Of a DNA stretch of 64,000 bases, positions 11,485 through 24,177 are shown piece after piece (the stretch's first letter is position 1; every line of letters starts with the position of its first letter). The stretch is from positions 35,742,212-35,806,211 of the forward strand of contig CM040746.1 of the NCBI GenBank assembly GCA_022829145.1. Reading direction: 5' to 3'. The position numbers were made by a program, and so were the translations under genes. The stretch is from Albula goreensis. Lineage: Eukaryota; Chordata; Actinopteri; Albuliformes; Albulidae. Below the pieces are notes generated by a model. That model was not told the DNA's origin. It saw only the letters and a list, made by a program, of their open reading frames with translations, and made no database searches.

Positions 11485-12225
11485 GCGGGGGGGTGGTCTA
11501 AAGATGTCCACAGGAGGGGATGGGTGTTGTGAATATTTGCCTTAATGGGTTTCAGAATACAACGTAAAACCATGAGTGACAATGTGATATTCTTTTAATT
11601 ATTACTTTATTCAATATTCATTCTGTGGTCATTAATCTGAAAATTCTTTTCATCAGGGTGCAAAAAAGTGTGTGTTTTATCACATGTGCATAGTACAAAC
11701 ATAAATAAGTTTCCAAAAATACTCAGGTATGGTAGTTTTTACCTATTGAATGGTACAGGATTTTAAATGTTAAAATCTGCATGAAGAGGAAAAAAACATG
11801 CTTGGAGCAGGAAATAAATACAAGCAGATCATTGTTTTTGTCAGAAACACTGTATTCCTTATCATTTACATGCAATTATGACTTAATTTGAAAATGCCAG
11901 CTTTTAATTTTAGTATTTTAGTTAAAAAATAGACTATAAGAGACACAGAATGCTTAGAAATGTGGAGAAATGACATGCTTTCTACTTTATTGATATCACA
12001 TGGTCTGATAAATGTTTATTCTGAGACATCTGTGCCTATGTATAAAAATGAAATGTAATAGTAATTTTTTGTTAGTTAAAAGGGGTTGGATAGATAAGGT
12101 CTGATAAAATGATTGGTATAAATACTCCTGTAGCTGTCACTCTGCAAATGATACAGACAAAATAAAAAAAAAAAAACAGTATGCCATTTCAATCCATATA
12201 TTCTGTTTTTTTGGACAACAATTTA
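11485..12225. other. AT-rich filler
   Basis: A G-run ('gggcgggggggtgg', 11484-11497) followed by about 700 bp of AT-rich sequence. Nothing was recognised. Confidence 0.5.
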
Positions 12226-12229
12226 GTTC

Positions 12230-12645
12230 TAATAGCTGGGGACTTGACAAATTACATTTCAGGGCATTTCCGTATTGTTTTTAATTGTTATCGTAGCCGC
12301 CTGCTGGTCTTTTCTCAGGCTTTTAAGGGGGCACATTGCTTGGCGACAGGTGGCGGCTGGCCAATCTGCCCCCTACCTTGCACGATAGTTCATTAGGAGC
12401 TATTGTTTAATCCTTTCCACGGGCACAAATACATCTCAGTGATGGCGTATGGAGGCAGTCTGCAGGCCGCCACAGTCTCTCAGCAACGCCAGTGCCATTC
12501 CACTCACAGCTGGATGTGCTCTCTGTCACTTAATGAGAGAGAGAGCGCTACATGACTTGCTGAGCCATAAGCTGGCCTATGAAAATATCATGCGGGCTGA
12601 GAGCAACGTGCAGCATGTGTGGCCAAGAGAGCTTTTGGACATGTC
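12230..12645. promoter_or_regulatory. Candidate conserved non-coding element, CpG-bearing
   Basis: GC-balanced block between AT-rich flanks, with 'cgtagccgcctgctgg', 'ggcgacaggtggcggctgg', 'ttcattaggagctattg', 'cttaatgagagagagag' and 'gaaaatatcatgcgggctga'. The open frames (71 and 77 aa) lack splice sites or motifs. The sharp edges of non-repetitive sequence suggest selection. This is inference. Confidence 0.33.
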
Positions 12646-12884
12646 TTTTGGATATGTATTTTGTTCAAAAAAAAATAAATAAATAATAATTTTACATTTC
12701 CCCCACATCTCTCAGAATTGCAATCTTCCTTTGGCAACAGCACCATTCACTAGTTATTAACCTATCAATGAATGGGATGACTGAGTAAATAATTATTTAA
12801 TATATACAATTTGTTATTTTATGACAATTAAAACAAACAAAATTATTACGCTTGTGCCAAAACTACAGTTATGCATGGGCACGA

Positions 12885-13165
12885 TATCAGCATGCTGATT
12901 TGCACCTCGTGCGTTAAGTCTGCATTCCGCAAACCAGACTCAATGAGGTCCAATCAGCACAATCACGCAGCCACACGGCACGTGCGGGGCGTTGCACCGG
13001 GACAGCTCCTGCCGCCAGTCAATTAAAGCAGGGTCACGGACAGAAACAACATTTTAATAGGCACCCTGACTGCAGCCAGCCCAAAATCAATCCTCCCCGA
13101 GCTGATACCTGTGCCGCTGACAAAGACAGGCAGTCCGTTTTTTTTTTTTTTTCCAACACTCCCCT
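12885..13165. promoter_or_regulatory. Candidate conserved non-coding element
   Basis: Dense, CpG-bearing unique sequence with 'cgtgcgttaagtctgc', 'cacggcacgtgcgggg' (an E-box, CACGTG) and 'cccaaaatcaatcctcc'. It ends in a 13-T run. No coding frame of note. Confidence 0.3.
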
Positions 13166-13497
13166 TTATAAATTAGGATGTAATGTGGGCATAGGTGGAG
13201 ACATCGTTCATTTTTTATGGAACAACCTTAATGATTAGTGACAGCGCTCACTCGTACTCACCAGCGGCGGGCCCTGACACAACTGGATATAAATGGTGGC
13301 GACGGATCCATGCTCAGCGGGGAGAAAGAGCCGAGGCAGCGCGGGTTCAAGGTATGGCTCCCTCTCAGCCTAAGAGAAGGACTAATGACGGGTGAAGAGA
13401 CGTGGATGATTGCACTTTACATACTAACCTTGGCTACTCGCCCTGTCCTTTAATGACACCATAATTCAGCGTTCACCTTGGGAGACTGCAGTAGACT

Positions 13498-13700
13498 GTG
13501 CTTTATGAGGTCACCCCGAGTGACCTCAATCACTCAAGAGCATGCGCCATCTTGGCGTTAGCATCTCCACTAGCCTCCTGGATGCTGTGGAGATCTATGA
13601 TGAAGGATGCTAATGCTAATGGGCCTTTCAGACAGACCAGCTCTGTGAATATGTGGACTGTGCTAATCTCTTCGCCAGATTCTGCATCATCAGTTCTACA
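13498..13700. promoter_or_regulatory. Candidate regulatory block with AGGTCA palindrome
   Basis: Begins with TGAGGTCA (13506-13513), a 7-nt spacer and TGACCTCA (13521-13528), an exact inverted pair of nuclear-receptor-type half sites. It is followed by unique balanced sequence with repeated 'gctaatgc' words at about 13608-13620. The 81-aa reverse frame over it has no motif I know. The regulatory role is inference. Confidence 0.35.
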
Positions 13701-14214
13701 GCATACCTCCAGCAAGCAACATGTTTCATTTGGTGTTTTCTCTCTTGCCTCACACTCAAACTTGATAGACTGCAAGGTAGTGTGTGTTTTATTTAACTTA
13801 ACTAAATCTAGCTAGTGTCACTTTATTTGCCAGAGGACTCCTGGGTTGGTTTTTACCTTTAAAAATTACTTGATGATTTAATGCAGTACCATTATGGGAT
13901 GGCATGTTCAATAACAGTAAGTGCAGCGCACACGTGAGCAGCTTAGCTAATTTTATGGTTTTACCACACTTTTATTTTGTGAAAGACACTGCACACGAGT
14001 ATACAATTCATTTATATAAAAAATGAGCTAACCCGTACAAAGTGTAACACATTTGAATGAATGTGTCAAATCGCTGGGAACAAGGAAAACACTCATTAAC
14101 ATAAACTAGCAGTGGAGCCTTGACAAAGCGCCACAATCCTTTTAATATCAATCTTCAGTTCAAACTACATTCACCTCGCTAAAAGAATGTGCTTCTGTGA
14201 CACTCCATCGTGCT

Positions 14215-14480
14215 TGTTGAATGCAGATGAATCTAATTTGGGACACTATCGATATGGAGGGGAAATGAACGAGCTCGTTTTTCAGCGATGGGCATGAGCC
14301 TGGCCCCCAGCTTCCATCTGTGAGGTCCATTTGGCATCTCTCAATTCACAAAATGAGATTAATTCAGACACAATATGAGGAGATTAGGACGATTAAACAG
14401 TGCAGTTCAGCACAATTTATAGAGGAGCTATTTCTGATTGAGTATTTCAGTGATTGCTATTAAATCTCCACTCAAAAATC
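14215..14480. promoter_or_regulatory. Candidate conserved non-coding element
   Basis: Non-repetitive block with 'gatgaatctaatttggg', 'gagctcgttttt', 'atgagattaattcagac' and 'gattaggacgattaaac', several paired-type homeodomain core sites. No frame of coding character. Called on texture only. Confidence 0.28.
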
Positions 14481-14484
14481 TTTC

Positions 14485-15275
14485 TTTTTTCTCCTCTAAC
14501 TCACTGAGGCCCTACATTCAGATATGGCAGACTGAAAAATGTGAGGATAATGAACGGACTGCATATACACATAATCCCATAGATTACTTTTTTATATTTC
14601 TTGCCAGCTGGATAGATTAGTATGGACACACCTCACCTAATCTCATATTATAATTGTATTTTTCTCATAATGAAGAATTCAATTTTCATTTTTATCCAAG
14701 AAGCAATAAGGACCTAGTATTGATACAAATTTTCTAGACACAATTTACTGATACATGAGCACAAACCAGCATATTTAACTTGTAAAGGAAAATCTGTTCT
14801 CGCTGTCAAACATGTGAAAACCACATTTTAAAACTGTCAAACTTTTATTAGATATGTCTTTGGTAACACATCAAAATATATGAAATCACACACAGAAAAA
14901 AAAAAAGCTTTCCCTGTTTGACATCTGAAGGCTGTGTATTCCTCATCCAGGATGGTGGTATAAATATAACATCTAACAGCACTTTAAATGCAATCAGAAA
15001 GTGTGAGGCCAGCGAGGCAGTAAGTCCTACAGGCAGCAGCAACATGGAGCCTGTGTTCAGGGCAGGGTCACTGCAGATCTGTGTCTCCTACAAAACCGCT
15101 CGCAAGCACAGAGACAATAAGGCAAGAATAACGATGGAGTTTAGATTCAGGGTATGTCTGGGAAAAAAAAAATGCTAATGTGATACATAAATGTATGCTT
15201 TGGCAATTCTACAGAGCATCTCCCTCTGCACACAAGCACAGTTGAATCGTAATGTTGGAAAGATCCTCATTTATG
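14485..15275. other. Unique DNA, no gene seen
   Basis: AT-rich, except 14990-15150, which is balanced and carries an 86-aa + strand frame (14918-15178) without recognisable motif. I do not call it a gene. Confidence 0.45.
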
Positions 15276-15387
<112 letters not shown>

Positions 15388-15497
15388 GCTCATGCATGTT
15401 TGTTTGTGAGTCATCATGCTTCTGCACTTTTGTGTATCTGATTGCATTTGTATGTGTTACTCTGGGTGTATGAGTATGTATCACTGAACATGTTTAT

Positions 15498-15838
<341 letters not shown>

Positions 15839-15839
15839 C

Positions 15840-16685
15840 GAATGCTTGTGAGCTTGTATCCATATTCTTGTACTTGTTTGTCTTTCAGCCAAGGGGCTTT
15901 ATTTAGAAGCCAGTTTTATATGTCAACATTTTCTTTGTTGAACTAAAGATGTCCAAATCAAAGTTGATTTTCTGCATGTAGCAAACCCATCTCTTCTCTC
16001 CTACCTAGAGTAGGTCAGATGGAGGCAGGGGTCTTTTGGCATCTGTCTGCTTCCCCACTAAAAATAATTACAGACCATGCGGCTGTTCCGACAACACTGA
16101 TAACCCACAGAGAGATCTACTCCAAGCAACTGCAAATCAAAATGACTTATTGGACATCTGAAAAACAAGAGTGCATGCCGAACCATCACACAAAAAAGAA
16201 AAAGCCTTCATAAGTCTGATATGGAGGGTAGTCCTACCAGGCCAAGTTACGAATATCACACAAGAAACCCAGGACCGAAAAACCTATTACCAAAACATTA
16301 TGGCCATTATTGCTTTGGCACACATGGAACAACAGTCGGCAACATAAAGTATCAACTCCCTAATTGGACCAATCTAAATATCGGTTTCAGAGCCAAATAA
16401 TGTCCTAATTAATGACTCTGCTGACTCTTCTATCTATGAGTTGCAGAACTGGTGGTGAAAAAGAAAATAAAGACGTCAGTTACGGCATCATTTTAAACTC
16501 ACTACCGTGGTTCTCTGAGACCAGGCAAATTCTATGGTCTTGTTGCAAATTTAACATGAACCCTGGAAGATTTGGCCTCGATTGCTGAATAAAGAATCTT
16601 GACTGGGCGAATGCACCCCTTTGATCCTATTGATCTGAGTGGCTAAGAGGTGAGCTCACGGAAGTGGTGACAGCTGAAGCAGACA
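15840..16685. other. Unique DNA, no gene seen
   Basis: Moderately AT-rich, without simple repeats or recognised elements. Confidence 0.45.
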
Positions 16686-16689
16686 AAGG

Positions 16690-16830
16690 CCCAGGCGCTG
16701 GTGTAGCAGTCCATCACAACAACGAGGTAGCCGAGCTTGTAACACAAAGGTTTCAACTTCAATACCCAGATGAGTCATCGCCAATGTATCCTTGATTGGA
16801 GGGCTGAGTTCCACTGTAAATTTCATGCAA
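16690..16830 (+). repeat. Fish tRNA-derived SINE fragment
   Basis: 'ggtgtagcag', then 'gagcttgtaacacaaaggtt' and 'tcaacttcaatacccagatg' match the head and B-box region of the fish SINE at 7.05 kb ('cttgtaacccaaaggtt', 'ggttcaattccc'). The tail is missing or too decayed to see. Confidence 0.55.
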
Positions 16831-16895
16831 ACCACCACCAACAAAACTTGTTAGGCCAGTATTATCTGAGAAACACTATGAGTGACAAACATAGA

Positions 16896-17791
16896 CAGTG
16901 CATTCGTTTTTTAAGCTAACTTAAAATACGCGAATTCGCTTTAATGCCCCTTAAAACACGATTAAAAAATGATCACTTTATGCAACATTACGCACTTTAA
17001 CGCTAGTGGAATTTTATAAATAATATTATTTTATATTAATGTTTAATGATATTTGAATTGGCAAAGGAAATTACGAGTGGTATTTAAAGTAGTGTACAGC
17101 ATTTATTTAGCAGAAATGCAATTATTTACTGTACCATTAGCATTATCCGATATCCCCTTTACCAATACGATATCCACTCTCTCTCTCATAGATTCACCCT
17201 AGTTTTTGTTGTTTTCATTCTCTTTATCTTTACACACACAGACATACGCATGCAAACTGTAACATCACACGGGTGAGCATCACATTCACTCACACACACA
17301 CTCTCTTTCTCTGTTCTCTGTTCCTTTATCACAGACTACACATTGTTGTACTATCTAACACCACACGGCTGAGCATCACGCTCACTCACACACACACTCT
17401 CTCTCTGTATAGTATGCAGAAGCTGTTTTGATAAAGATATTCATCCACGTGAAACAATTTTGAATTGATATGGAATATGATTGATAAAAAAGTGTTTTTA
17501 TAGTAAAAAAAGTGGTAATAAAGAACTTAACTGATGATAATGAAAGAACATCGATGTAAAAATGGTAAAAAAAAAAAAAAGTTTTCACATGTTATTTTCA
17601 GCTAAGTCCAACATATGGTAAAAGTTCCATCATTACTGTGAATTTTCTGAGTAAGTTAGTCAAAATTATGCGACCGCGGAACGTCGAGCATTTCCGTTAA
17701 ATTAAATGGGGATATTAGACTTGAATCACGCGATTTTGCTTTACGCGAGCCTTTTCAAGACCACATCTTCGCATAAAATGCAAATGCACTG
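16896..17791. mobile_element. Candidate non-autonomous DNA transposon with terminal inverted repeats
   Basis: The left end CAGTGCATTCG (16896-16906) matches the reverse complement of the right end (CAGTGCATTTG, ending at 17791). Both subterminal regions share an unusual vocabulary of CGCGA / ACGCG / TTAAAAC-type words absent from the flanks. The right flank is TA. The left flank is one base off TA, so the target site is uncertain. No transposase is visible. An internal ~52-bp direct duplication lies at 17260-17311 and 17356-17407. Superfamily not assigned. Confidence 0.45.
17260..17407. repeat. Direct duplication, two ~52-bp copies 96 bp apart
   Basis: The copies at 17260-17311 and 17356-17407 share 'taacaycacacggstgagca' followed by 'tca', a short variable stretch, 'ctcacacacacactctct'. 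Only a few differences separate them, so the duplication is fairly recent relative to the surrounding repeat. Confidence 0.85.
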
Positions 17792-17799
17792 TATTTCAG

Positions 17800-18890
17800 A
17801 AACATCATTTCAGAAAATGATGAAAAAAAATTCTTCCACTGAGCTCAGTGAATTGAGGCAAGAGGCGGTGGGGACGTCTTTGTGATTGTTGTAGTGTGGT
17901 GAGTGTGAAGGAAACAAATATGAGATCGTATTATCTGAACATGTCGAAGCTGTTCAGAGAAGAGAGGTAAGGGGGTGAGAGGACTTTCACCTTAAAACTA
18001 AACTCAGTGGCAGTGATGACTTTTTTTTTTCTTCTTTTTCTGTCAGCAGCATGAATCTGTCTCATGATGTCAACTCTTTCTTCTGGGACTTGTGAGCTGT
18101 TGAGTACAAACACCCCTATTTTCACCTCCTTATGTGTGGGTTACAAAAGGTGTATTCGGATGGGTGTCAGCACAGATTTTGCCCTGATGAAAGAAATGAT
18201 GCACAGATCATAATAGAGGAATACACATTATTGAGAAAAAGAAGATGAAATGTAACCTGTTTCAGGTGCCTCCTGAAATAAACCTGTTCTCTTCTGTCTA
18301 CAGTGTACCATTCAATCAAAAACCCCACAAATTGTGAGAAACAACAATTTATCTGTAATTTATTTGTGATGTCCCGCACAACATGTAATGAAAACACAGT
18401 TTTGGGAACAGCATGGGCGAATGGACCGATGATGCCTCTGTGGTTTCTGACCGTCCCCTCAGCCCAAAAGCCGGTGCCGTTCTGGAGTGCAGGAACAGTG
18501 GCAGACTGATTACTCCAGCCAGTCCTGCTTATTTGCTGGATACTCACTGAGAAAACAATTGATAGCCCAGAAGCAAAGCCCCACGATGCTTGTATTTATG
18601 TTCCATTTTCTTATGCTTAGTGGCCACAGAAGTCTTCAAGAATGGATTCAAAACCCATTCCCTATCCAAAAAATCTCATTTCTCAGACCATCAGGTGCTT
18701 TCATGGCAACATAAGTACTGTTTGCTACACGAAAGTACAGAGAGAGAATATGGTTAGGTAGCTAAATGTGCCCCCTTTTCATATACACAGGCTCTTTAGG
18801 GAGGGCAATATCAGCAATATCTTCTCAGTAGTGAATCTTGGCAACTCATAATACATATTATTTTAACTGCTGTGTTTACTCAGGCTAAAC
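17800..18890. other. Unique DNA, no gene called
   Basis: A 126-aa reverse frame (18167-18547) with a 68-aa + strand shadow covers a balanced stretch at 18300-18540. It has no known motif, and I see no clear acceptor/donor pair that would make it an exon. Left as unexplained. Confidence 0.35.
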
Positions 18891-18894
18891 CCTA

Positions 18895-19165
18895 ATAAAG
18901 ATTGTAAAGTGACTGTGCTATCCATTGCAGGGAGAAAGCAGACTATATAACAGCGAGGTATCCGTGGAAAGCCGCTGCGAGGTGTAACTATTTTTGGTCG
19001 CATTTGTCACATAACCTTTTATTATGTTTCAGGAGCAGTTGCTCACCGAGAAATTCCTGCAATTCACATTGAAAAATCGACAATTCAATTATATGCTGCA
19101 ATGTTACACAAAGGTTTTCTTTTCTCAGGCCTCCGCGGGTGACTATGAATCAACACCAGCGCCAC
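18895..19165. promoter_or_regulatory. Candidate conserved non-coding element
   Basis: Contains 'taaaccctaataaagattg', 'ggtgtaactatttttggtcg', 'aaaaatcgacaattcaatta' and 'cctccgcgggtgactatg': evenly mixed, non-repetitive sequence with homeodomain/MEF2-like words and CpGs in an AT-rich setting. No coding frame. Confidence 0.33.
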
Positions 19166-19169
19166 AATG

Positions 19170-22100
19170 AGAGAGGGTATACCAGTGTTGTAGGCTGACG
19201 GACCTGCTGTAAAAGTCTGCATTTGCAAGTTAGATGGGTTGAGCTGAATGCATAATCATGATACAATGGGACGTAATGACACATGGGAAACTCACATAAA
19301 ATAAATACCATCATAACAAACGTCAAAAAACATTGCAGAGGAAGAAATATCCATTTTCTGGCTTCATCCCAGGCTCATCTCTACTAATCCCATGTGTGGA
19401 AGGAATGACAGCAGTATAGAGGCAATTTACCATTGAGTTATGAGTGTGTACAAGTGTAGCATTTCCCATTTACATGTTTTCTTCATTTCAGCAAAACATG
19501 AACAAATGTATCATGTTGTTAAAGAAAAAAAAGAAAAGGTAAAGCATGTGTAAAATGCTCCAATCCACAGAGTTAAACAAAGAAACTGCAGTCACTCAGT
19601 ACATTCATTCAGAGCAGCTTTACTCTAATACAATTGACCACAATCACTTTTGAAGGCCATCCCAGTATTTAATTTGTGTCAGTTATCCATTTAGAATTTG
19701 AATTGTGGTGTATTTTCTTGTAGAGTCACTTACTATATGAGAGTACATGCGTTAATATCCTGTCTGTTCTCCAAATCAATAGTTCAAGCTGCACACCTCA
19801 GATATCACAGGTTGATCAATATCCGGCCTGAATTACATTACTGCATTAACATTTTCTAAATATTCTGTACCACTTAAATGATGTGATCTATCACCACAAT
19901 ATGAAACCTCGATGGAAGTTTCTGCAAGGTTAAAGCATAATAAAGAAAGAAACTTTTTTAAAAAGAAAAAATCTTTACTTCACTGAAGCATCTTTACTTT
20001 ACAGTACTGCAATGGTATTGACAAATTAGAGAAAAAATACAGAGAAATTATAATGTGTAAGGTGACATGGTGTGGTATTACAATGACAGGGTTACTTTTT
20101 AGAAGAATGTGTGTCATATCAAAATGTACTAGTTTTGTTTAGACATCAATATTTGACAATGTTCAACATTGAGGCAATGCATTTTGGTGAAGGTATTCAG
20201 AACATTACAGGATTACTGAGATAGATTAAGGGATGAATTTTAGGAATGTAATGATACAGATATTTAATATCTAGTCATATTAAATTAATTATGCTGGTGG
20301 GAGAAAGTGTTTCCAGTTCAAAACACTCCATGAAAAGAGTTTCATGGAGTAGGCTACAGCTCTTCTCTGTCTAGGAAAAGTGTATTCTGACTTGCTTTTA
20401 AAGTTACTTTGCTTTTAAGAAACACTTCTTTCATTTTCATCTTAGCATTGATATAAATCTCTGTGACAGTTCATACTCCTTTCTTTTGCATTCAGCTTTC
20501 AGACAGTAGACTTGGCCTGTTATTTCTTTAAAAAGTACCCCTCCTTTTAAGGTTTTGAAGCATCTTCTATTTTGATTGACCTTTACTTTTTGGGGGACTA
20601 TTTATCTCCTTCTCACAGTGGCTTTTGTCTCTCTATTGCAGTGAAAATAATGTAGTCCCATGATTTTTCATTCTTTTTTTTGTATTCAAGTGAACTTTCA
20701 AAACCACTCACTTACTTGTGCTACAAAGACCTTTGTTGGACAGTATCAATAGATGTGTATAAAAATGTCATGTTTTTAGCAAGCATAGTGTTTTTTTTTT
20801 CTTTTCTTTTGAAGGGTTCAAATGAACTAAATAAGAAATCATTTGATTTGGATTTAAACTAGCATAGACACATGAGACACAAGACTGCAAGGTAAGTACA
20901 ATTAATGCTTTAAGGAGAGGAATAGACTTCTCAGAAATTAACCAGTCAATCCACCCCTAGGATAGCCATAGCACCCCGCTAGCACCCCCAAGAGATTTCT
21001 TTGTTTTATTTATAATTTTTATTTATAATTGTAACTGTCGCGGTGTACTGTGTTTGTGCACGTGTGCGTGTACGTGTGTCGGGGTGTTGCAGTAGAAAAA
21101 ACTGTGGCAGCCGGCACATTAATGGGATACCCTAAATTTCAGATCACCCTCACTGAAAAGTCGAGCAGCCCTGTCTAAAGACTATCTATTTAAGAAATGA
21201 TTAGGCATAATTTGAATATTATTTCTGGGTTCATCTGATCTTTATTTCTCAGTTTACTTCCTGAGTTTCTTGACTTGTGTTTCCATACATCTGAGGCTCA
21301 ACTGCACATGAAATTCAATTTTTTTTTTTTTTTTTAATATGCTATAGATGGGTGGACGGTTCAGTGAATCTAGTTTCACTTAAGTCCTGACTTTGACAGG
21401 ATAGCCTTGTGCTCGGTGTGATAAAACACCATCAGCCATTGCATATCTCTTTCAGATGTCAGCTGCTCTTTCAATGGGCGGCACAGGATGTGCACCACCT
21501 CCGTGGGTGTGACAAACCTTGGGCAAAAAGGGGCATTGTTCAGTTCACAGTCATGTTGGTCTGTCATATTTTCCTGAGTTTTGATCCCTGCCAGTGCAGG
21601 AAACTGTCTTTCTTTCTCTCTTACTTTTTTTTTTCGCCTGTCTGTTACAGTCAGTATCTGTTAGGATTGTGTGATTTAGAAGCATGACCTGTTTGCCTGA
21701 ATGAAAAGAACCCCATATACTCCAAGGGCTTTGCATGTGCTGTCTGCGAATAGCCTGAAATAAAGTCACCGCAGGGGGTACAGACACCGAAGGAAGGGAG
21801 TCAGGTCACCACACCTGGAGGTCAAAATCCACATCTCCTTGCACATCGGCACAGGCATCGTAAAGGGGGAGACCCTGAGTGGTTCAGGGGGCCCTGGGCT
21901 GGAAAGGGGCTCCAGAAACATTCCTCAGTGTTATCAGTATGCAACGGTGTAAGGGTGGGGACTGGGTAGGGGGTGGTTTATTTTCCTGTAGAGCCCAAGG
22001 TTCCTGCCAGTGCCCCTGTCTGCCACACAGTCTGGTTGATGCTGTTTCTCTTCTCTTTTCCATGAGAGCTGTAATTACCCTTTTTAAAATGTGACAATGG

Positions 22101-24170
22101 CAACCTGAAATAAAATGCTATTCCCTGCTTAAATTGTGTAATGTTCTCTTAGTTGTCTTGCAGGCAGACATGTCTTCGTTAGCATTTGTGTTCCACATGG
22201 ATACATAGATCTAAACTTGAAGAGAACATCAAAAGCAGGTTGACACCAAACCAGTTCTGAACTCTCAGCTGAAAAATATCTCTCCACTTCATCTTTTTTT
22301 ACAATGGCATTTATTTATTTTATTATTATTTATTTTTTTTTTTTTTGTATTTTAATTATGGAATGCAGATATTTTTTATGGTCAAGAAAGTTAATACAGC
22401 TTTATGCTACTTTGTCCTAACAATGAGTGGCTAAATGGCTTCATGTGACAGCTCAGATCCGGGCTGACGTATGATTTAATGTGTTCATTCTGAGGGTAAT
22501 TCATTTTGGTCATAGTAAGATTAATTGAGTTAAATGAGGCTTCACTCAATGGGTGCTAAAGCTGAATGGCCATAATACGTGTATCATACAGTATATCTAC
22601 TAATTGCAAAATGTATTGCAAGACATAACAGCAGAAAAAAGAAAAAAATGTGAAAAATGTGTCTTGTGCAGCAGAAAATGATTAAGTTATGAAAGCACTG
22701 TTTCAGGACAGGTGTGAATTATACTAGTGTCTGCATGGTGTAAATATGGACAGTCATTAAACATGCATGACAATATTGCTTCCTATCTTTGCAATACGCA
22801 CAGATTTACTATTTTCAGAGCTTTCCGCTCCCAATTTGTTTTTCTGAAAATGAGACAGAAATTATGAGAAATGCTTTCCTCAGTGGTATTGCTGCCAAAA
22901 TGCTTCCATGCAAAATTGTGTTAACTTACCTCCCCATCTCAGCACAGTCTGCCCAGCTTGCACTAAAACAGCCTTTGTGAGAATAGGAACAATGAACATC
23001 TTGAGTAAACTGAAGAAAGAAAAAAAAACGTAGATATTACAGAATAAGAACATATTGAAGATTCTGCCCACAATGGCTGAGGAGAACAAAGTGCAATCAA
23101 ACACTGAAAGGCCTCACCAAACATAATACACTGAGACCAGATAATGGGGTTAGCAACAGCTTATTTTTCCTACACTGTCTTCACCACTTCCAATTTAAAT
23201 GTAAATGTTCATGTCAATAACCACTCAGAAACAAAATGTGTAAGGTTTGGTATTGTGTATTTAAAATAAATAAGGCAAGATTGTTTTCTTTTGAAAGTAT
23301 GCCATGACAACAAAACCATCCATCCATTGTGTATTAAAAAGTATATATACATAATTTTTTAAATGCTGTAATTAATGCAAATTGCTGCATCCAATCACAG
23401 TGTGTCCATTAATTTATGTTTACTGCTATCTGATACTTAATACTAATACTACTACTACTACTAATAATAATAATAATAATACACATTACAAACATTCCAT
23501 TGATATTCTGATATTGAACCTGGCAAACGAGTTTAGGTTAATTCTTTGTATTTTAAGCCATTGAACTTGTGTTGTGAAGAAAATGCGGTTTTATGTGTAA
23601 ATGTTTTTGAACAATATGATCAATGTGACAGTTTCAGAAACTTCACCCTAATATTGACTCCTCCTTACTCATGAGTTTGATCGAAGGGAATCTGAACCTC
23701 TAAACATTTATTTAATCAGTGATTACTGGAGACACATGTTTATTTACAAAGATAAGACATGCTTGAGTGGTCGAGATTGATTCTGGAAGTGTCTACACCC
23801 AATAATACTTAAAGATTCTACATAGTTTCAAACCTCAAGAACTTGGAGAGTAGAAGTCAAAATCAACAAGTCGCAAAGCAAAGGCATCGCTCTTCAACTC
23901 CACTGAAACTTTGATTTGGTTGGAATAGATGACAAAGACAATCTGGAGGTCTATGTTCATTGAAAACAGCATAGATTTAAATAAAGAGCAGTCGCCAAGA
24001 ATAAGAGGTTGTATCAATCAAAATATTCTTTCTTCAGCTGGCTTGTGTTTCTCACTATTTTCAATGAGACCAATACATTTTTTGTTGCCAGCTACAAACA
24101 TGGCAACAAGGAGCTAACCTTGTTTCTGTGTTTTGGCAGCTGGTGTTTTTTTGTTTTGTTTTGTTTTTTT
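19170..24170. other. Five kb of mostly AT-rich DNA, no gene seen
   Basis: Apart from the hairpin at 20325-20350, homopolymer runs (20791, 21320, 22328) and a short mixed ACT/AAT triplet tract at about 23445-23480, nothing was recognised. The stretch at 21780-22060 is GC-richer, with a 71-aa frame of no evident meaning. Confidence 0.45.
20325..20350. repeat. Perfect hairpin, 11-bp arms, AGAG loop
   Basis: ACTCCATGAAA (20325-20335), AGAG, TTTCATGGAGT (20340-20350). The arms are exact reverse complements in non-repetitive sequence. Confidence 0.93.
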
Positions 24171-24177
24171 TTTCAGT

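Noticed and set aside
18167-18547. 126-aa reverse frame
   Set aside because: No recognisable motif, and a shadow frame of similar quality lies on the other strand. No convincing exon boundaries.
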